64,000 nucleotides of DNA from an uncultured Clostridium sp. (GTDB lineage Bacteria > Bacillota > Clostridia > TANB77 > CAG-508), in contig CAJMJN010000004.1 of the NCBI GenBank assembly GCA_905213875.1, forward strand, positions 3,637 to 67,636, written 5' to 3'. Below are positions 18,223 through 27,955 of this stretch, one piece after another; the stretch's first letter is position 1, and every line of letters begins with the position of its first letter. A program made the position numbers and the translations under genes. Under the pieces are notes generated by a model. It saw only the letters and a program-made list of their open reading frames with translations, did not search any database and was not told where the DNA came from.

Positions 18223-18244
18223 TGGAATATCTTTAGATAAATTA

Positions 18245-18273
18245 TTGATATTTGTCACAAAATACGATATAAT
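18245..18273 (+). promoter_or_regulatory. SigA-type promoter of serS
   Basis: TTGATA at 18245-18250 and TATAAT at 18268-18273 are 17 bases apart. The leader is then only about 25 bases, so there is no room for a T-box. Confidence 0.7.
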
Positions 18274-18304
18274 ACCTTAGAATTAAAGAAAAGAGGAGAT
18301 TTTT

Positions 18305-19594
18305 ATGATAGACATTAAATTTTTAAGAGAAAATCCAGATGTTGTAAAAGAAAACATCAAAAACAAATTTCAAGATGCGAAACTTCCTCTAGTAGATGAA
18401 GTTATTGAACTTGATAAAAAAAGTAGAGAAGCAAAATTAAATGGAGATAATTTACGTTCTCAAAGAAAAAATTTGAGTAATCAAATTGGAAGTTTAATGA
18501 GATCTGGTAATAAAGATGAAGCTGAAAAAGTAAAAGCTGAAGTTACTGAAATAAATGCTAAATTAGAAGAAAATGAAAAATTAGAAAATGAATATTCTGA
18601 AGAAATAAAATCTAGAATGATGAAAATTCCTAATATTATGCATCCATCAGTTCCAATCGGTAAAGATGATAATGAAAATGTTGAAATTCAAAGATTTGGT
18701 GAACCTGTCGTTCCAGATTATGAAATTCCATTTCATGGTGAAATATTAGAAGCTCTTGGTGGTTTAGATTTAGATAGTGCTAGACGTGTTGCAGGTCAAG
18801 GTTTTTATTATTTAATGGGTGATGTTGCAAGACTTCATTCTGCTGTTTTAACTTATGCAAGAGATTTTATGATAAATAAAGGGTTTACTTATTGCATACC
18901 ACCTTTTATGATTCGTTCAGATGTTGTAACAGGTGTTATGAGTTTTGAAGAAATGGATGCAATGATGTACAAAATTGAAGGAGAAGATTTATATTTAATT
19001 GGTACTTCTGAACATTCTATGATTGGTAAATTTAAAGATCAAATTTTAAATAAAGAAGACATGCCATATACTATGACATCATATTCTCCTTGTTTTAGAA
19101 AAGAAAAAGGTGCTCATGGTATTGAAGAACGTGGCGTTTACCGCATACATCAATTTGAAAAACAAGAAATGATAGTTGTTTGCGAACCAGAAGATAGCTG
19201 GGAATGGTATGATAAAATGTGGTCATATACAGTTGAATTCTTTAGAAGTATGGGAATTCCTGTTAGAACATTAGAATGTTGTTCAGGTGACCTAGCTGAC
19301 TTAAAAGCAAAATCTTGTGATGTTGAAGCTTGGAGCCCTCGTCAAAAGAAATATTTTGAAGTTGGTAGTTGTTCTAACTTAACTGATGCACAAGCTCGTA
19401 GACTTGGTATTAGAATAAAAGGTGAAAATGGAACATATTTTGCACATACTTTAAACAATACCGTTGTTGCCCCACCTAGAATGCTTATTTCTATCATGGA
19501 AAATAATTATCAACCTGATGGTTCTGTAATTATTCCAGAAGTTTTAAGACCATATATGGGCGGATTAGAAAAAATTCAAGTTAAAAAAAAGTAA
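18305..19594 (+). CDS. serS: Seryl-tRNA synthetase
   Basis: A class II synthetase that charges serine onto tRNA-Ser. An N-terminal coiled-coil tRNA-binding arm (residues about 25-105) precedes the catalytic core with class II motifs: motif 2 around PCFRKEKGAHGIEERGVYRIHQFEK, and motif 3 ending NNTVVAPPRMLISIMENN. The length of 429 is standard. AAGAGGAG lies before the start. It is followed by a terminator hairpin and then engB. Confidence 0.96.
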   Translation: MIDIKFLRENPDVVKENIKNKFQDAKLPLVDEVIELDKKSREAKLNGDNLRSQRKNLSNQIGSLMRSGNKDEAEKVKAEVTEINAKLEENEKLENEYSEEIKSRMMKIPNIMHPSVPIGKDDNENVEIQRFGEPVVPDYEIPFHGEILEALGGLDLDSARRVAGQGFYYLMGDVARLHSAVLTYARDFMINKGFTYCIPPFMIRSDVVTGVMSFEEMDAMMYKIEGEDLYLIGTSEHSMIGKFKDQILNKEDMPYTMTSYSPCFRKEKGAHGIEERGVYRIHQFEKQEMIVVCEPEDSWEWYDKMWSYTVEFFRSMGIPVRTLECCSGDLADLKAKSCDVEAWSPRQKKYFEVGSCSNLTDAQARRLGIRIKGENGTYFAHTLNNTVVAPPRMLISIMENNYQPDGSVIIPEVLRPYMGGLEKIQVKKK

Positions 19595-19603
19595 TTAAAT
19601 ACT

Positions 19604-19641
19604 AAAAAAGACGGGTTCCAGATATTTGGAACCGCCTTTTA
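19604..19641 (+). terminator. Terminator after serS
   Basis: GGTTCCA (19614-19620) pairs with TGGAACC (19627-19633), extended by AAAAG/CTTTT. It separates serS from engB, though readthrough is possible. Confidence 0.6.
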
Positions 19642-19661
19642 TATTATATGGAGGTATAAAT

Positions 19662-20243
19662 ATGATAGTTAAAAATCCTCAATTTGAAGTTTCTGCAGTT
19701 AGTCCTAAACAATATCCTAAAAATGGATTACCTGAAATAGTTTTAGTTGGAAAATCTAATGTTGGAAAATCAAGTTTTGTTAATACTATGATAAATAGAA
19801 AAAAATTAGCTCGTACAAGTAGCGAGCCTGGTAAAACTAGACAAATAAATTTCTACAATATAGATGACTCTTTCTATTTCGTTGACTTACCTGGATATGG
19901 GTATAGCAAGATGTCTAAAAAAGAACAAGCACAGGTTGGTGATTTTATTGAAGAATATCTATTTAACAGAAAAGAAATCGCTTTAATAATTTTCTTAATT
20001 GATATTCGTCATAACCCAACTGCAAATGATTTGCTTATGTACAATTATGTTATTTCAGCCAAATTACCTTTTATAATTTTAACTAATAAGGCTGATAAAA
20101 TTGCAATAACAAAAGTTGATAATGCAGTTAAAAATTTACAAAAACAAATTAATCCAATTGGTGATGTAACTACTTTACCATTTTCAGCTGAAAGAAAAAT
20201 TTATAAAGATGATGTTTGGAATATAATTGAACAATATATTTAA
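19662..20243 (+). CDS. engB: Ribosome biogenesis GTPase EngB (YsxC/YihA)
   Basis: A GTPase needed for late large-subunit assembly. G1 is GKSNVGKSSFVN, the G2 threonine lies in TSSEPGKTRQINFY, G3 is DLPGYGYSK and G4 is TNKADK. The ATG at 19662 has GGAGGT upstream; an in-frame extension from 19626 would begin inside the serS terminator. The length of 193 is standard. Confidence 0.93.
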   Translation: MIVKNPQFEVSAVSPKQYPKNGLPEIVLVGKSNVGKSSFVNTMINRKKLARTSSEPGKTRQINFYNIDDSFYFVDLPGYGYSKMSKKEQAQVGDFIEEYLFNRKEIALIIFLIDIRHNPTANDLLMYNYVISAKLPFIILTNKADKIAITKVDNAVKNLQKQINPIGDVTTLPFSAERKIYKDDVWNIIEQYI

Positions 20244-20305
20244 AAAAGAGCTTTTGCTCAGTCAATTACATTTTGTAATTAAACTGTGCTTAGCTCTTTT
20301 ATTTT
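20244..20305 (+). terminator. Terminator after engB
   Basis: AAAAAAGAGCT pairs with AGCTCTTTT around an inner AATTACATTTTGTAATT hairpin, followed by T-rich sequence. Confidence 0.65.
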
Positions 20306-20310
20306 ATATT

Positions 20311-20589
20311 TTAGCAACAACATTTGCATTTATTTTTCTTATCTTTACCTTTGTTACAGAATAATAATATTAGTGTCAAGATTAGTAATATTCCTAGGAC
20401 TACTGCTAAAACTATTATAGCTGCCAATGCTTCTAAGAACGTTCCTGCTAATGATGCACCAATTATTATGCCTATAACGGTTGTAAATGCTGCAAGTAAT
20501 ATCGCTGCTACTATTCCTAAACAGTTCTTTTTATTTTTGCATTTTGGTTCTTTATTATCATAGCAATAAATTGTATCTTGTGGCTCCAT
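20311..20589 (-). CDS. Small two-segment membrane protein with cysteine-rich ends
   Basis: I do not recognise the family. The 92 residues have an N-terminal soluble part with three cysteines (CYD, CKNKKNC), two long hydrophobic segments (about residues 24-75) rich in Ala, Ile, Leu and Gly, and a basic tail ending KCKCCC. The ATG at 20589 has GGAGGTG seven bases upstream. It is a single gene convergent with engB. Cysteine-rich tails of this kind may bind metal or cross-link, but there is no direct evidence. Confidence 0.55.
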   Translation of the reverse strand: MEPQDTIYCYDNKEPKCKNKKNCLGIVAAILLAAFTTVIGIIIGASLAGTFLEALAAIIVLAVVLGILLILTLILLFCNKGKDKKNKCKCCC

Positions 20590-20729
20590 AGAAGTCACCT
20601 CCAATATAGTATTTATTAATACTATACTATATTATATGTATTTTAAGATATATTGTGATATTATACTTTTAATCTTATATTATATTCCATATTATCTTTT
20701 TATAAATTTTACTTAAAGTTATATTACAA

Positions 20730-20915
20730 TTATTCTGCTTTTTTTTCTATTTTAGTAATTGCTTTTTTAGCTTTTTCTCTAGGTATCATAATAACATGTC
20801 CACATCCTTGGCATTTAAGTTTAAAGTCAACCCCTACTCTTGTTATTTCCCATAATTTACTTCCACATGGATGTTGCTTTTTAGTTCTTACAATGTCTCC
20901 TATGTTATATTCCAT
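20730..20915 (-). CDS. DUF951 family protein (YyzM-like)
   Basis: A 61-residue protein with the DUF951 pattern: YNIGDIVRTKKQHPCGSKLWEITRVGVDFKLKC followed by GCGHVIMIPRE. A single CxxC plus an earlier Cys suggest a small zinc-ribbon-like or beta-barrel nucleic acid-binding fold. Its function is unknown in the family. It sits downstream of gltX beyond a terminator. Confidence 0.8.
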   Translation of the reverse strand: MEYNIGDIVRTKKQHPCGSKLWEITRVGVDFKLKCQGCGHVIMIPREKAKKAITKIEKKAE

Positions 20916-20955
20916 AATTACTCTCTTTCTTTTTACTATTTTAGTTATTTTAAAT

Positions 20956-20986
20956 AAAAACAATATATAATATATATATTGTTTTT
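20956..20986. terminator. Terminator after gltX
   Basis: AAAAACAATATATA pairs with TATATATTGTTTTT, a symmetric AT-rich hairpin between gltX and the DUF951 gene. Confidence 0.55.
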
Positions 20987-21019
20987 ATCAATAATCATAT
21001 AAAATTGCAAATATAAATT

Positions 21020-22666
21020 TTATGAATTTATTGCCTTTTCATATCTAGCAACTATTCTATCTTTTCCTAAAATTTTCATAATTTCATACATATCTGGGGT
21101 ATTTGTTCTTCCTGTTAATGCAACTCTTAAAACTGTACTTATATCTCCAACATGTGCTTTATATTTACCTGGGTTTGCTTTAAATTCTTTTACATCTTTA
21201 CAATATCCCATTTCTTCTGTTAATTCTTTTATCTTGTCAAACCAAGTTTGCTTGTCATCTGCATCATCATAGTATTTTTCTATATATGTTTTTAATATTT
21301 TATTAATTTCTTCTTTATCTGATATTACTTGATATGGATATTCTTTAACATTAAATAATTCGTCATACATATAATTAATATTTTCTTTTACATCTGACCA
21401 TTTTGCAATATCCTTTCTTGGCTTTTTATTTCCTCTTTCTATTCCAAATACTTTTAATGAATATTCTTTATCTTCTAATATTTTTTCAAGTTCACTGTCA
21501 TGACGTTTTGCCCATTTCATTGCTTCTTCATATACTTGTTCTGCAGTAAATTTAGATATCACTGTTTTCCCTACATCAAGTAATTTTACCATATCAAATA
21601 AGGCTCCACTAACACTCATTTTCTTTATTTCTAAATTAAATTCTGAAATATCTTTATCTGGATTAGCTCTTCTCCAATTTTCAAATGTTGAATTAGCAAT
21701 ATTTAATAAATATTCTTTTACTGCTTCTTTTGGAATACCTTCTTCTTCGTAATAAGAAACTGCTGCTTCTGCATCTTTTCTTTTACTTAGCTTTCTCTTA
21801 TTTCCATTATCATTTTTCATAATTGGTGCAATATGTGCATATTTAGGTGGTTTGAATCCTAATTCTTGGAATAATTGTAAATGTAATGGAACTGATGATA
21901 ACCATTCATCACCTCTAATTGCAAGTGTTGTTCCCATTAAATGGTCATCAACTGCATGTGCAAAATGGTATGTTGGTAATCCATCACCTTTTATGATTAC
22001 TACATCTTGGTCATTTTCTGGAAATTCTACATTTCCTTTTATTACATCTTTATGTTTTATTTTTCTATCTTCTCTTCCAGGTGATTTAAAACGAATAATA
22101 TAGCTTTCACCATTTTTTATTTTTTCAGCCATTTCTTCTAGTGTTAGATGTCTACATTTTGCCCATACTCCATAATATCCTGGACGTATTTTAGCAGTTT
22201 CTTGTTTTTGTCTTATTTCATCAATTTCTTCTTGGCTACAAAAACATGGATACGCTTTTCCTTGTTCTATCATATATTTAGCATATGCTTGATATATTTC
22301 TTTTCTTTCAGATTGTTTATATGGTCCATAACATCCTTTTTCTTCTGTTTCTGATGTCATACCTTCATCTGGTACAATATCAAAATCTTTTAAACTATTT
22401 ACTATTCCACTAACACCATTTTCAACTTCTCTTTTTTGATCTGTATCTTCTATTCTTAAGAAAAATACTCCTTCTGTTTGGCTAGCTAATTTTCTTGCAA
22501 TTAAACTTTGATATAAGCCACCAATGTGTACAAATCCTGTTGGACTTGGTGCAAATCTTGTTACAATTGATCCTTCTTTTAGATTTCTTCCTGGATATTT
22601 TTCTTCATAGTATGATATTTCCTTTGCATTTGGAAATATTAAGTTTGCTAATTCTTTATAGTCCAT
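21020..22666 (-). CDS. gltX: Glutamyl-tRNA synthetase
   Basis: A class I synthetase that charges glutamate. FAPSPTGFVHIGGLYQSL carries the HIGH-type motif, and KRKLSKRKD is the KMSKS-type loop. A C-terminal anticodon-binding region follows. The length of 548 is longer than the usual ~480. The ATG at 22666 follows AAGGAGG. A paired sequence around the ribosome site (22679-22746) could affect its translation. GatCAB genes are not in view, so whether it also charges tRNA-Gln is unknown. Confidence 0.93.
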   Translation of the reverse strand: MDYKELANLIFPNAKEISYYEEKYPGRNLKEGSIVTRFAPSPTGFVHIGGLYQSLIARKLASQTEGVFFLRIEDTDQKREVENGVSGIVNSLKDFDIVPDEGMTSETEEKGCYGPYKQSERKEIYQAYAKYMIEQGKAYPCFCSQEEIDEIRQKQETAKIRPGYYGVWAKCRHLTLEEMAEKIKNGESYIIRFKSPGREDRKIKHKDVIKGNVEFPENDQDVVIIKGDGLPTYHFAHAVDDHLMGTTLAIRGDEWLSSVPLHLQLFQELGFKPPKYAHIAPIMKNDNGNKRKLSKRKDAEAAVSYYEEEGIPKEAVKEYLLNIANSTFENWRRANPDKDISEFNLEIKKMSVSGALFDMVKLLDVGKTVISKFTAEQVYEEAMKWAKRHDSELEKILEDKEYSLKVFGIERGNKKPRKDIAKWSDVKENINYMYDELFNVKEYPYQVISDKEEINKILKTYIEKYYDDADDKQTWFDKIKELTEEMGYCKDVKEFKANPGKYKAHVGDISTVLRVALTGRTNTPDMYEIMKILGKDRIVARYEKAINS

Positions 22667-22678
22667 TTTATATTCCTC

Positions 22679-22746
22679 CTTAAGTGCTTTTACACTCATA
22701 ATTATAATTTTTATCTTTAATTATATTTAATGTAAAGTTCCTTAAG
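22679..22746 (-). promoter_or_regulatory. Possible stem at the gltX ribosome site
   Basis: On the minus strand CTTAAG and TTTACA (22746-22741 and 22694-22689 arms) pair across a symmetric four-by-four internal loop with TGTAAA and CTTAAG. The second CTTAAG runs directly into GGAGG of the gltX ribosome site. Confidence 0.35.
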
Positions 22747-22751
22747 ATTTT

Positions 22752-24692
22752 TTATACTTCCATAATAATTGGTATAATCATTGGGTTTCTTTTTGTTTTT
22801 GCAAATATATAATCTCTTAAGTTTTCTCTTACAGTTGTTTTTATTGTTGACCAATCACGAATTTCTCTTTCTTCACATTTTTTAACTTCATGTCTTACAA
22901 CTGCTTTTACATCATCCATTAAATTTTCTGATTCTCTAACATAAACAAATCCTCTTGAAATAACATCTGGCCCAGCTATTACTTCTCCTGTTGATCCATC
23001 CATTGTTAATACTATGATTATTAAACCATCTTGTGATAAATGTTGTCTATCTCTTAATACAATATTTCCAACATCTCCTACTCCTAAACCATCAACAAGC
23101 ACTCTTCCACTTTGAACTGTACTTGTAAATTCAGCACTATCTTCATTAATTTCTAATACTCTACCATTTTGTAACATTATGATGTTGTCTTTGTCTATTC
23201 CCATACTTTGAGCGGTTTCACTATGGGCAATTAATTGTCTATATTCTCCATGTACTGGTATAAAGTATTTTGGTTTCGCTAATGCTATTATTAATTTTTG
23301 TTCTTCTTGACAAGCATGTCCTGATACGTGAACATCTTCTAATGCACTATATACAACTTCTGCTCCTATTTGCATTAAATCATCAATTACTTTTGATACA
23401 AATTTCTCGTTTCCTGGTATAGGTGTTGCAGAAATAATTACTAAATCATTTGGTGTGATTTTTACTTTTCTATGATCCCCTGCTGCCATTCTTGTTAATG
23501 CTGACATTGGTTCTCCCTGACTTCCTGTTGTAATTATAACTAGTTGTTCATCAGTATAATTTTTTATCATATCTATATCAATAAATAAATTTTCTGGACA
23601 TTCGATATATCCTAATTCTCTTGCAGTTGTGATCATATTTATCATACTTCTTCCACATACTGCAATTTTTCTGTTATATTTTATCGCTGCATTAACAATT
23701 TGTTGAACCCTGTGTACATTTGATGCAAATGTTGCTACAACTATTCTTTTTGTACAATGTAAAAATAATTTATCAAATACTTCTCCTACTGAACTTTCAG
23801 ACATTGTAAATCCTTTTCTTTCACTATTTGTACTGTCTGACATTAATGCTAAAATTCCTTGTTCTCCTAGTTCAGCAATTCTTCCAAAGTCCATTATTTT
23901 TCCATCTATTGGTGTAAAGTCTACTTTGAAGTCACCAGTGTGCAATATTGTTCCTGCTGGTGTTGTTATTCCTAGCATTACTGAATCTGGGATACTATGT
24001 GAACTTCTAATAAATTCTACTTTAAAGTTTTTTCCTAATTTAACTGTTTCGCCTTGAGTAACTTCATGTAATTCAGTTGTTCTTAATAATTTGTGTTCTT
24101 CTAATTTATTTTTTATTAATCCAACTGTTAATTTAGTTGCATAAATTGGAACATTTATTTTCTTTAATAAATATGGTATTGAACCAATATGATCTTCATG
24201 TCCATGTGTTATTACTAATCCTTTTATTTTATCCACATTTTTTTCTAGATATGTTATATCTGGTATAACTAAGTCTATTCCTAACATATCATCTTCTGGG
24301 AATGATAAACCACAATCAACAACTATTATTTCATTTTCATATTCAAAAACTGTTATATTTTTTCCTATTTCATGTAATCCACCTAATGGAATTATTTTTA
24401 ATTTTGATTTTTTGAATATTGATTTATTTGTATTTCTTGTTGTTTTTCTTCTTTGAGTAGTAGTACTTTTTCCTGCTTTTACCGTTTTTGCGTTTTCTCT
24501 TTTAGCTATTGATGTACTTTCTTTTTCTACTGCCCTTGTTCTTCTTTTTGTTTCTGAACTTTTGGCAGTTCTTTTTACTCCTTCTCTAGTCTTTTTTACA
24601 TTTTCCCCTTCTTTTTTAGCTACTCTTTTTCTTTTTGTTTCTACTTTGGCTTTACTTTTGGTTTGCTTTTTTTCTAAATTCTCTTCTGCCAT
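22752..24692 (-). CDS. rnj: Ribonuclease J with a basic N-terminal extension
   Basis: RNase J is a metallo-beta-lactamase/beta-CASP ribonuclease with 5'-exonuclease and endonuclease activity, central to mRNA decay in Firmicutes. The catalytic zinc motif is HGHEDHIGS, with HTGDFKVDF and the beta-CASP domain after it. VSGHACQEEQ and FIPVHGEYRQL lie further on. The first ~97 residues are an unusual Lys/Arg/Thr-rich low-complexity extension not found in standard ~555-residue RNase J. It may bind RNA or ribosomes. Confidence 0.9.
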   Translation of the reverse strand: MAEENLEKKQTKSKAKVETKRKRVAKKEGENVKKTREGVKRTAKSSETKRRTRAVEKESTSIAKRENAKTVKAGKSTTTQRRKTTRNTNKSIFKKSKLKIIPLGGLHEIGKNITVFEYENEIIVVDCGLSFPEDDMLGIDLVIPDITYLEKNVDKIKGLVITHGHEDHIGSIPYLLKKINVPIYATKLTVGLIKNKLEEHKLLRTTELHEVTQGETVKLGKNFKVEFIRSSHSIPDSVMLGITTPAGTILHTGDFKVDFTPIDGKIMDFGRIAELGEQGILALMSDSTNSERKGFTMSESSVGEVFDKLFLHCTKRIVVATFASNVHRVQQIVNAAIKYNRKIAVCGRSMINMITTARELGYIECPENLFIDIDMIKNYTDEQLVIITTGSQGEPMSALTRMAAGDHRKVKITPNDLVIISATPIPGNEKFVSKVIDDLMQIGAEVVYSALEDVHVSGHACQEEQKLIIALAKPKYFIPVHGEYRQLIAHSETAQSMGIDKDNIIMLQNGRVLEINEDSAEFTSTVQSGRVLVDGLGVGDVGNIVLRDRQHLSQDGLIIIVLTMDGSTGEVIAGPDVISRGFVYVRESENLMDDVKAVVRHEVKKCEEREIRDWSTIKTTVRENLRDYIFAKTKRNPMIIPIIMEV

Positions 24693-25026
24693 AAAATCTC
24701 CCTTCTTTTTTATAACTTTTTGGCTTCTTGCCTAATCTCCTGAGTTTTATCTTTTTTCCTAATTATTTTTATATACATTAATAAAGCTTATATTTATATT
24801 GCTTCTCCCAGCTTTTATATAAACTATTATAGAAAATTATATTACACAAAAATTCTCTCAATTTTTTCTCGTGTCTAAATAATCTTGCTTTACATTTTTT
24901 ACATTTACTTTATTAAATTATTTTTCCGCTCTCATATTTTTCGTATACCTTACTACATTTTAATTAGGTATCATTTATAATAAAATCTCATAATATAGCA
25001 TTTACATATGCTATCAACTGTTTCCA
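24693..25026 (-). promoter_or_regulatory. Long AT-rich leader of the RNase J gene
   Basis: About 330 transcribed bases lie between the promoter at 25027-25055 and the start codon. I see no reading frame of interest. Small hairpins are possible, for instance ATAGCAT/ATGCTAT near 24997-25016. A long leader suits post-transcriptional autoregulation, but that is inference. Confidence 0.4.
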
Positions 25027-25055
25027 ATTATACTATATTAGCTCGAAAAAGTCAA
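25027..25055 (-). promoter_or_regulatory. SigA-type promoter of the RNase J gene
   Basis: On the minus strand TTGACT (25050-25055) and TATAAT (25027-25032) are exactly 17 bases apart. Confidence 0.7.
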
Positions 25056-25060
25056 GAAAA

Positions 25061-25091
25061 GAGGAAAGCCCAATAATTTTAAACTTTCCTC
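25061..25091 (-). terminator. Terminator of the gene at 25105-25971
   Basis: GAGGAAAG pairs with CTTTCCTC around a 15-base loop; on the minus strand it is followed by TTTTCTT. It directly precedes the RNase J promoter. Confidence 0.6.
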
Positions 25092-25104
25092 TTCAATTTT
25101 ATTA

Positions 25105-25971
25105 TTATTTATTTTCTCCTCTTCCTTCTGGAAGTGCATCTGAATAGTCTATAACTACTCTTATTCTTGTAATTGCTTTTACAGCTCTCACTATTTTACT
25201 ATTTTTTATTCTTTGCCATAAACTTGGTTTAGCTTCAAATGTCATTTCTTGATTATATTGTTGTTGTTCTATTTCTTGTATTGGTGTTTCTTTTTCTGGT
25301 TCAGCAACTTCTATATTTTCAACAACAGGTTGTTCCTCTACTTCTTCAACTGGTGTTGGAATAGATTTTAATGCATCTGCAATTTCAATTCCTATATAAC
25401 TTAAAGCTTTTGATTTATCTTCTATTCTTTCCATATCTATTTCTATATGTAGATTAGATTCCAAATTGTTTACTCTTGCATTTAGTAATTTCATTGCATC
25501 TTGATAATTTTGTGAAGTTGTTCCTTTAGCTTTTCCTATTATATTTAATGGCTCAATTATATCTTCTGAAAAATCTTCTTCTGCTGCTTTAACCTGTTCT
25601 TTCCAGTCTTCTTCTTTATTTTCAACTGCTTCCATTACTTCTTTTAATTTACCAGCTAATGCAATATTTTCTTCTCTTTGTCTAATTAATTCTTCAATTC
25701 TTTTAGTATTTTCTTCAAATTGATTTGTTGCATATTCTACTAATCCGTAAGCTGCTTTATATACACTTGCTGGAAAATTTTTCTTTTTAGGATATTCTAT
25801 TAAATATGTTTTTATAGATTCAACTAAATCTTTAAAATATGTATCATCTTCTAGTTGAACTATTTGTTTCTTACTTTTGGGATTTATTAATTTTTGTACT
25901 TTATCTATATTTGATAATATTTTTTCTTCAGTGATAACCATTCTCACATTTACTATGCCAGATTTAGACAT
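25105..25971 (-). CDS. Acidic coiled-coil protein of unknown function
   Basis: I do not recognise a family. The 288 residues are soluble. Residues about 85-175 are strongly charged and likely coiled. A Glu/Pro/Val-rich linker (about 205-245) leads to a short basic C-terminal part (SLWQRIKNSKIVRAVKAITRIRVVIDYSDALPEGRGENK). The basic tail after an acidic linker suggests membrane-surface or nucleic acid contact. The gene stands alone with its own terminator, and no neighbour hints at a job. Confidence 0.6.
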   Translation of the reverse strand: MSKSGIVNVRMVITEEKILSNIDKVQKLINPKSKKQIVQLEDDTYFKDLVESIKTYLIEYPKKKNFPASVYKAAYGLVEYATNQFEENTKRIEELIRQREENIALAGKLKEVMEAVENKEEDWKEQVKAAEEDFSEDIIEPLNIIGKAKGTTSQNYQDAMKLLNARVNNLESNLHIEIDMERIEDKSKALSYIGIEIADALKSIPTPVEEVEEQPVVENIEVAEPEKETPIQEIEQQQYNQEMTFEAKPSLWQRIKNSKIVRAVKAITRIRVVIDYSDALPEGRGENK

Positions 25972-26167
25972 TGTAAATTACCTCCTTCATCTTACGCGTA
26001 TTCAGCTTTGCTGTTCTCTATTATTATACATTAACCTACAAAAAACTACAAGATACAGCAGTTATTTTTTCTGTTAAATTTTTATTACAGTAACATTACA
26101 ATAATATTACAAAAAAGTTTTAATGGTATTTCTGCATTGTTTTTCGATTTCTATGACTCATGAAATA

Positions 26168-26192
26168 AGTCCAATTCTAATCGAATTGGACT
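26168..26192. terminator. Hairpin after the acyl-CoA ligase gene
   Basis: AGTCCAATTC pairs perfectly with GAATTGGACT around a five-base loop. The T-run is weak on both strands, so it may be a terminator or an mRNA end stabiliser. Confidence 0.5.
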
Positions 26193-26242
26193 CTTTTAGA
26201 GCTAAAATATCTGTACTTACAATAAATTTATCATATTTTTTC

Positions 26243-27955
26243 TTATAATACTGTTTTTATTTCTTCAGCTCTTTTTGTTTTCTGTGTTGTTGTTTTTATT
26301 AATTCTTTATCTGTAATACTAATATCCCTAATATATTTATAAGCTGGCATTTCCTTATTTACTTTTTTAACTTCTTTCCATAGTATATCTTTTAATTCAG
26401 ATTCATCTATAGTTCCATATGCTTCTTTTGCAATTTCTGGATCATATACAATTTTAGCACAAATTTTATAATCCCCATCATCTTCTGGTCTTCCATATAC
26501 AAAACTTTCTTTAACCCCTTCAATTTTATTTACTAATGTCTCTAGTTCTTCTGGGAATATATTTTTTCCATTTTTTAATACTATTACAAATTTCTTTCTT
26601 CCAGAAATAAATATATATCCATCTTTATCTATTCTTGCTAAGTCTCCTGTATGTAGCCATTCTCCTTCTAATGTTTCTTTTGTAGCTTCTTCATTATTAT
26701 AATAACCAAGCATAATTGATGGTCCTTTTGCTACTAGTTCTCCAATTCCATCTTCATCTGGGTCTAATATTTTCGCATCTATACTCGGAAAAGCTTTTCC
26801 TATTGATCCTATTTTTTGATACTTGTCATCCTCAGCAGCTATAACTGGTGAACTTTCTGTAAGTCCATATCCTTGGTACATTGTAAATCCCATTGCATTA
26901 AATCCTTTTTCTGTTTCTGGATCTAATGCAGCACCTCCTGAAACAAATAATCTAGCATCTTCACCTAATGTTTGATGTACTTCTTTAAATAATTGTTTTC
27001 TTATATCAATACCAAATTTTAGTAGAAATTGGCTTATTTTCATTCCTTTTTTTACCGTTTCTAGTTTACCTTTTTTCTCAATTCCTTTCATTACTTTTTT
27101 ATACATAGATTCAAAAAGTATTGGAACTGATATCATTGCTGTAATTTTATATTCTTTTATATTTTCTGCAATATGTCTTATCCCATCACAGAAGCAAATT
27201 GCTCCACCAACTGATATTGGATATAAAAATCCAACTGTACATTCAAAAGTATGATGTAATGGTAAAAACGATAAAAATCTATCTTTTTCTGTTACTTTTA
27301 TTACTGATGTAATATCTGCTAAATTTGAACAAATATTTTTATGTGATAACATTACTGCTTTTGACATTGCTGTTGTTCCTGAAGTAAATAACATTATTCC
27401 CATTTTTTCGTTATCTATTTTAGCATTTAAAAATTCTTTGTTTCCATTATCTATTAGTACTTTTCCTTGTTCTGTTAGCTCTTTTTGTGATTTTATACCA
27501 TCTTCTTCTTTTTCTAAATCCATAGATATAAAATATTTTAAATTAGTATTTTTTTGTTCTTTTATTTTATTCATAACTTCATTATATTTTTTTGAATAAA
27601 ATATTGCTTCAACTTCTGAACGAATTATTAAATTTTCAATTTCATTGTCTGGTAATGCTTTATCTAAAGGAACAATTACTCCTACTCCTGTTGCAACTGC
27701 AAGGTAATCCACTGCCCATTCATATCTATTTTCTGATATTACAGCTATTCTCTTATCTTTTAGTCCCATATCTATCAATTTTGTTCCTAAATTGTTTATT
27801 TCATCTCTGAATTCTTTATGTGTTATTTCCATAAATTTATCTTTTTTTTCTGTCTTAAATATATATGCTGGTCTATCTCCAAACTTTTTCCCTGATTCTT
27901 GTAGCATTTCTTTTAAATCTGAATATTTTGTAAATTTATGTATTGGTTTTCTCAT
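26243..27955 (-). CDS. Long-chain acyl-CoA synthetase (AMP-forming)
   Basis: An adenylate-forming ligase that activates fatty acids to acyl-CoA. The P-loop-like LFTSGTTAMSKAVMLSH, YQGYGLTESSPVI, WLHTGDLARIDKDGYIFISGRKK and KNGKNIFPEE motifs are all present in the expected order. The length of 570 is typical of FadD/long-chain ligases. The ATG at 27955 is preferred because AAGGGA lies 12 bases upstream; an ATG at 27967 would abut that site. A TetR gene sits directly upstream in the same direction and may control it. Confidence 0.85.
   Translation of the reverse strand: MRKPIHKFTKYSDLKEMLQESGKKFGDRPAYIFKTEKKDKFMEITHKEFRDEINNLGTKLIDMGLKDKRIAVISENRYEWAVDYLAVATGVGVIVPLDKALPDNEIENLIIRSEVEAIFYSKKYNEVMNKIKEQKNTNLKYFISMDLEKEEDGIKSQKELTEQGKVLIDNGNKEFLNAKIDNEKMGIMLFTSGTTAMSKAVMLSHKNICSNLADITSVIKVTEKDRFLSFLPLHHTFECTVGFLYPISVGGAICFCDGIRHIAENIKEYKITAMISVPILFESMYKKVMKGIEKKGKLETVKKGMKISQFLLKFGIDIRKQLFKEVHQTLGEDARLFVSGGAALDPETEKGFNAMGFTMYQGYGLTESSPVIAAEDDKYQKIGSIGKAFPSIDAKILDPDEDGIGELVAKGPSIMLGYYNNEEATKETLEGEWLHTGDLARIDKDGYIFISGRKKFVIVLKNGKNIFPEELETLVNKIEGVKESFVYGRPEDDGDYKICAKIVYDPEIAKEAYGTIDESELKDILWKEVKKVNKEMPAYKYIRDISITDKELIKTTTQKTKRAEEIKTVL

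Noticed and set aside
18223..18304. T-box riboswitch before serS
   Set aside because: A good promoter lies at 18245-18273, leaving a leader of about 25 bases.
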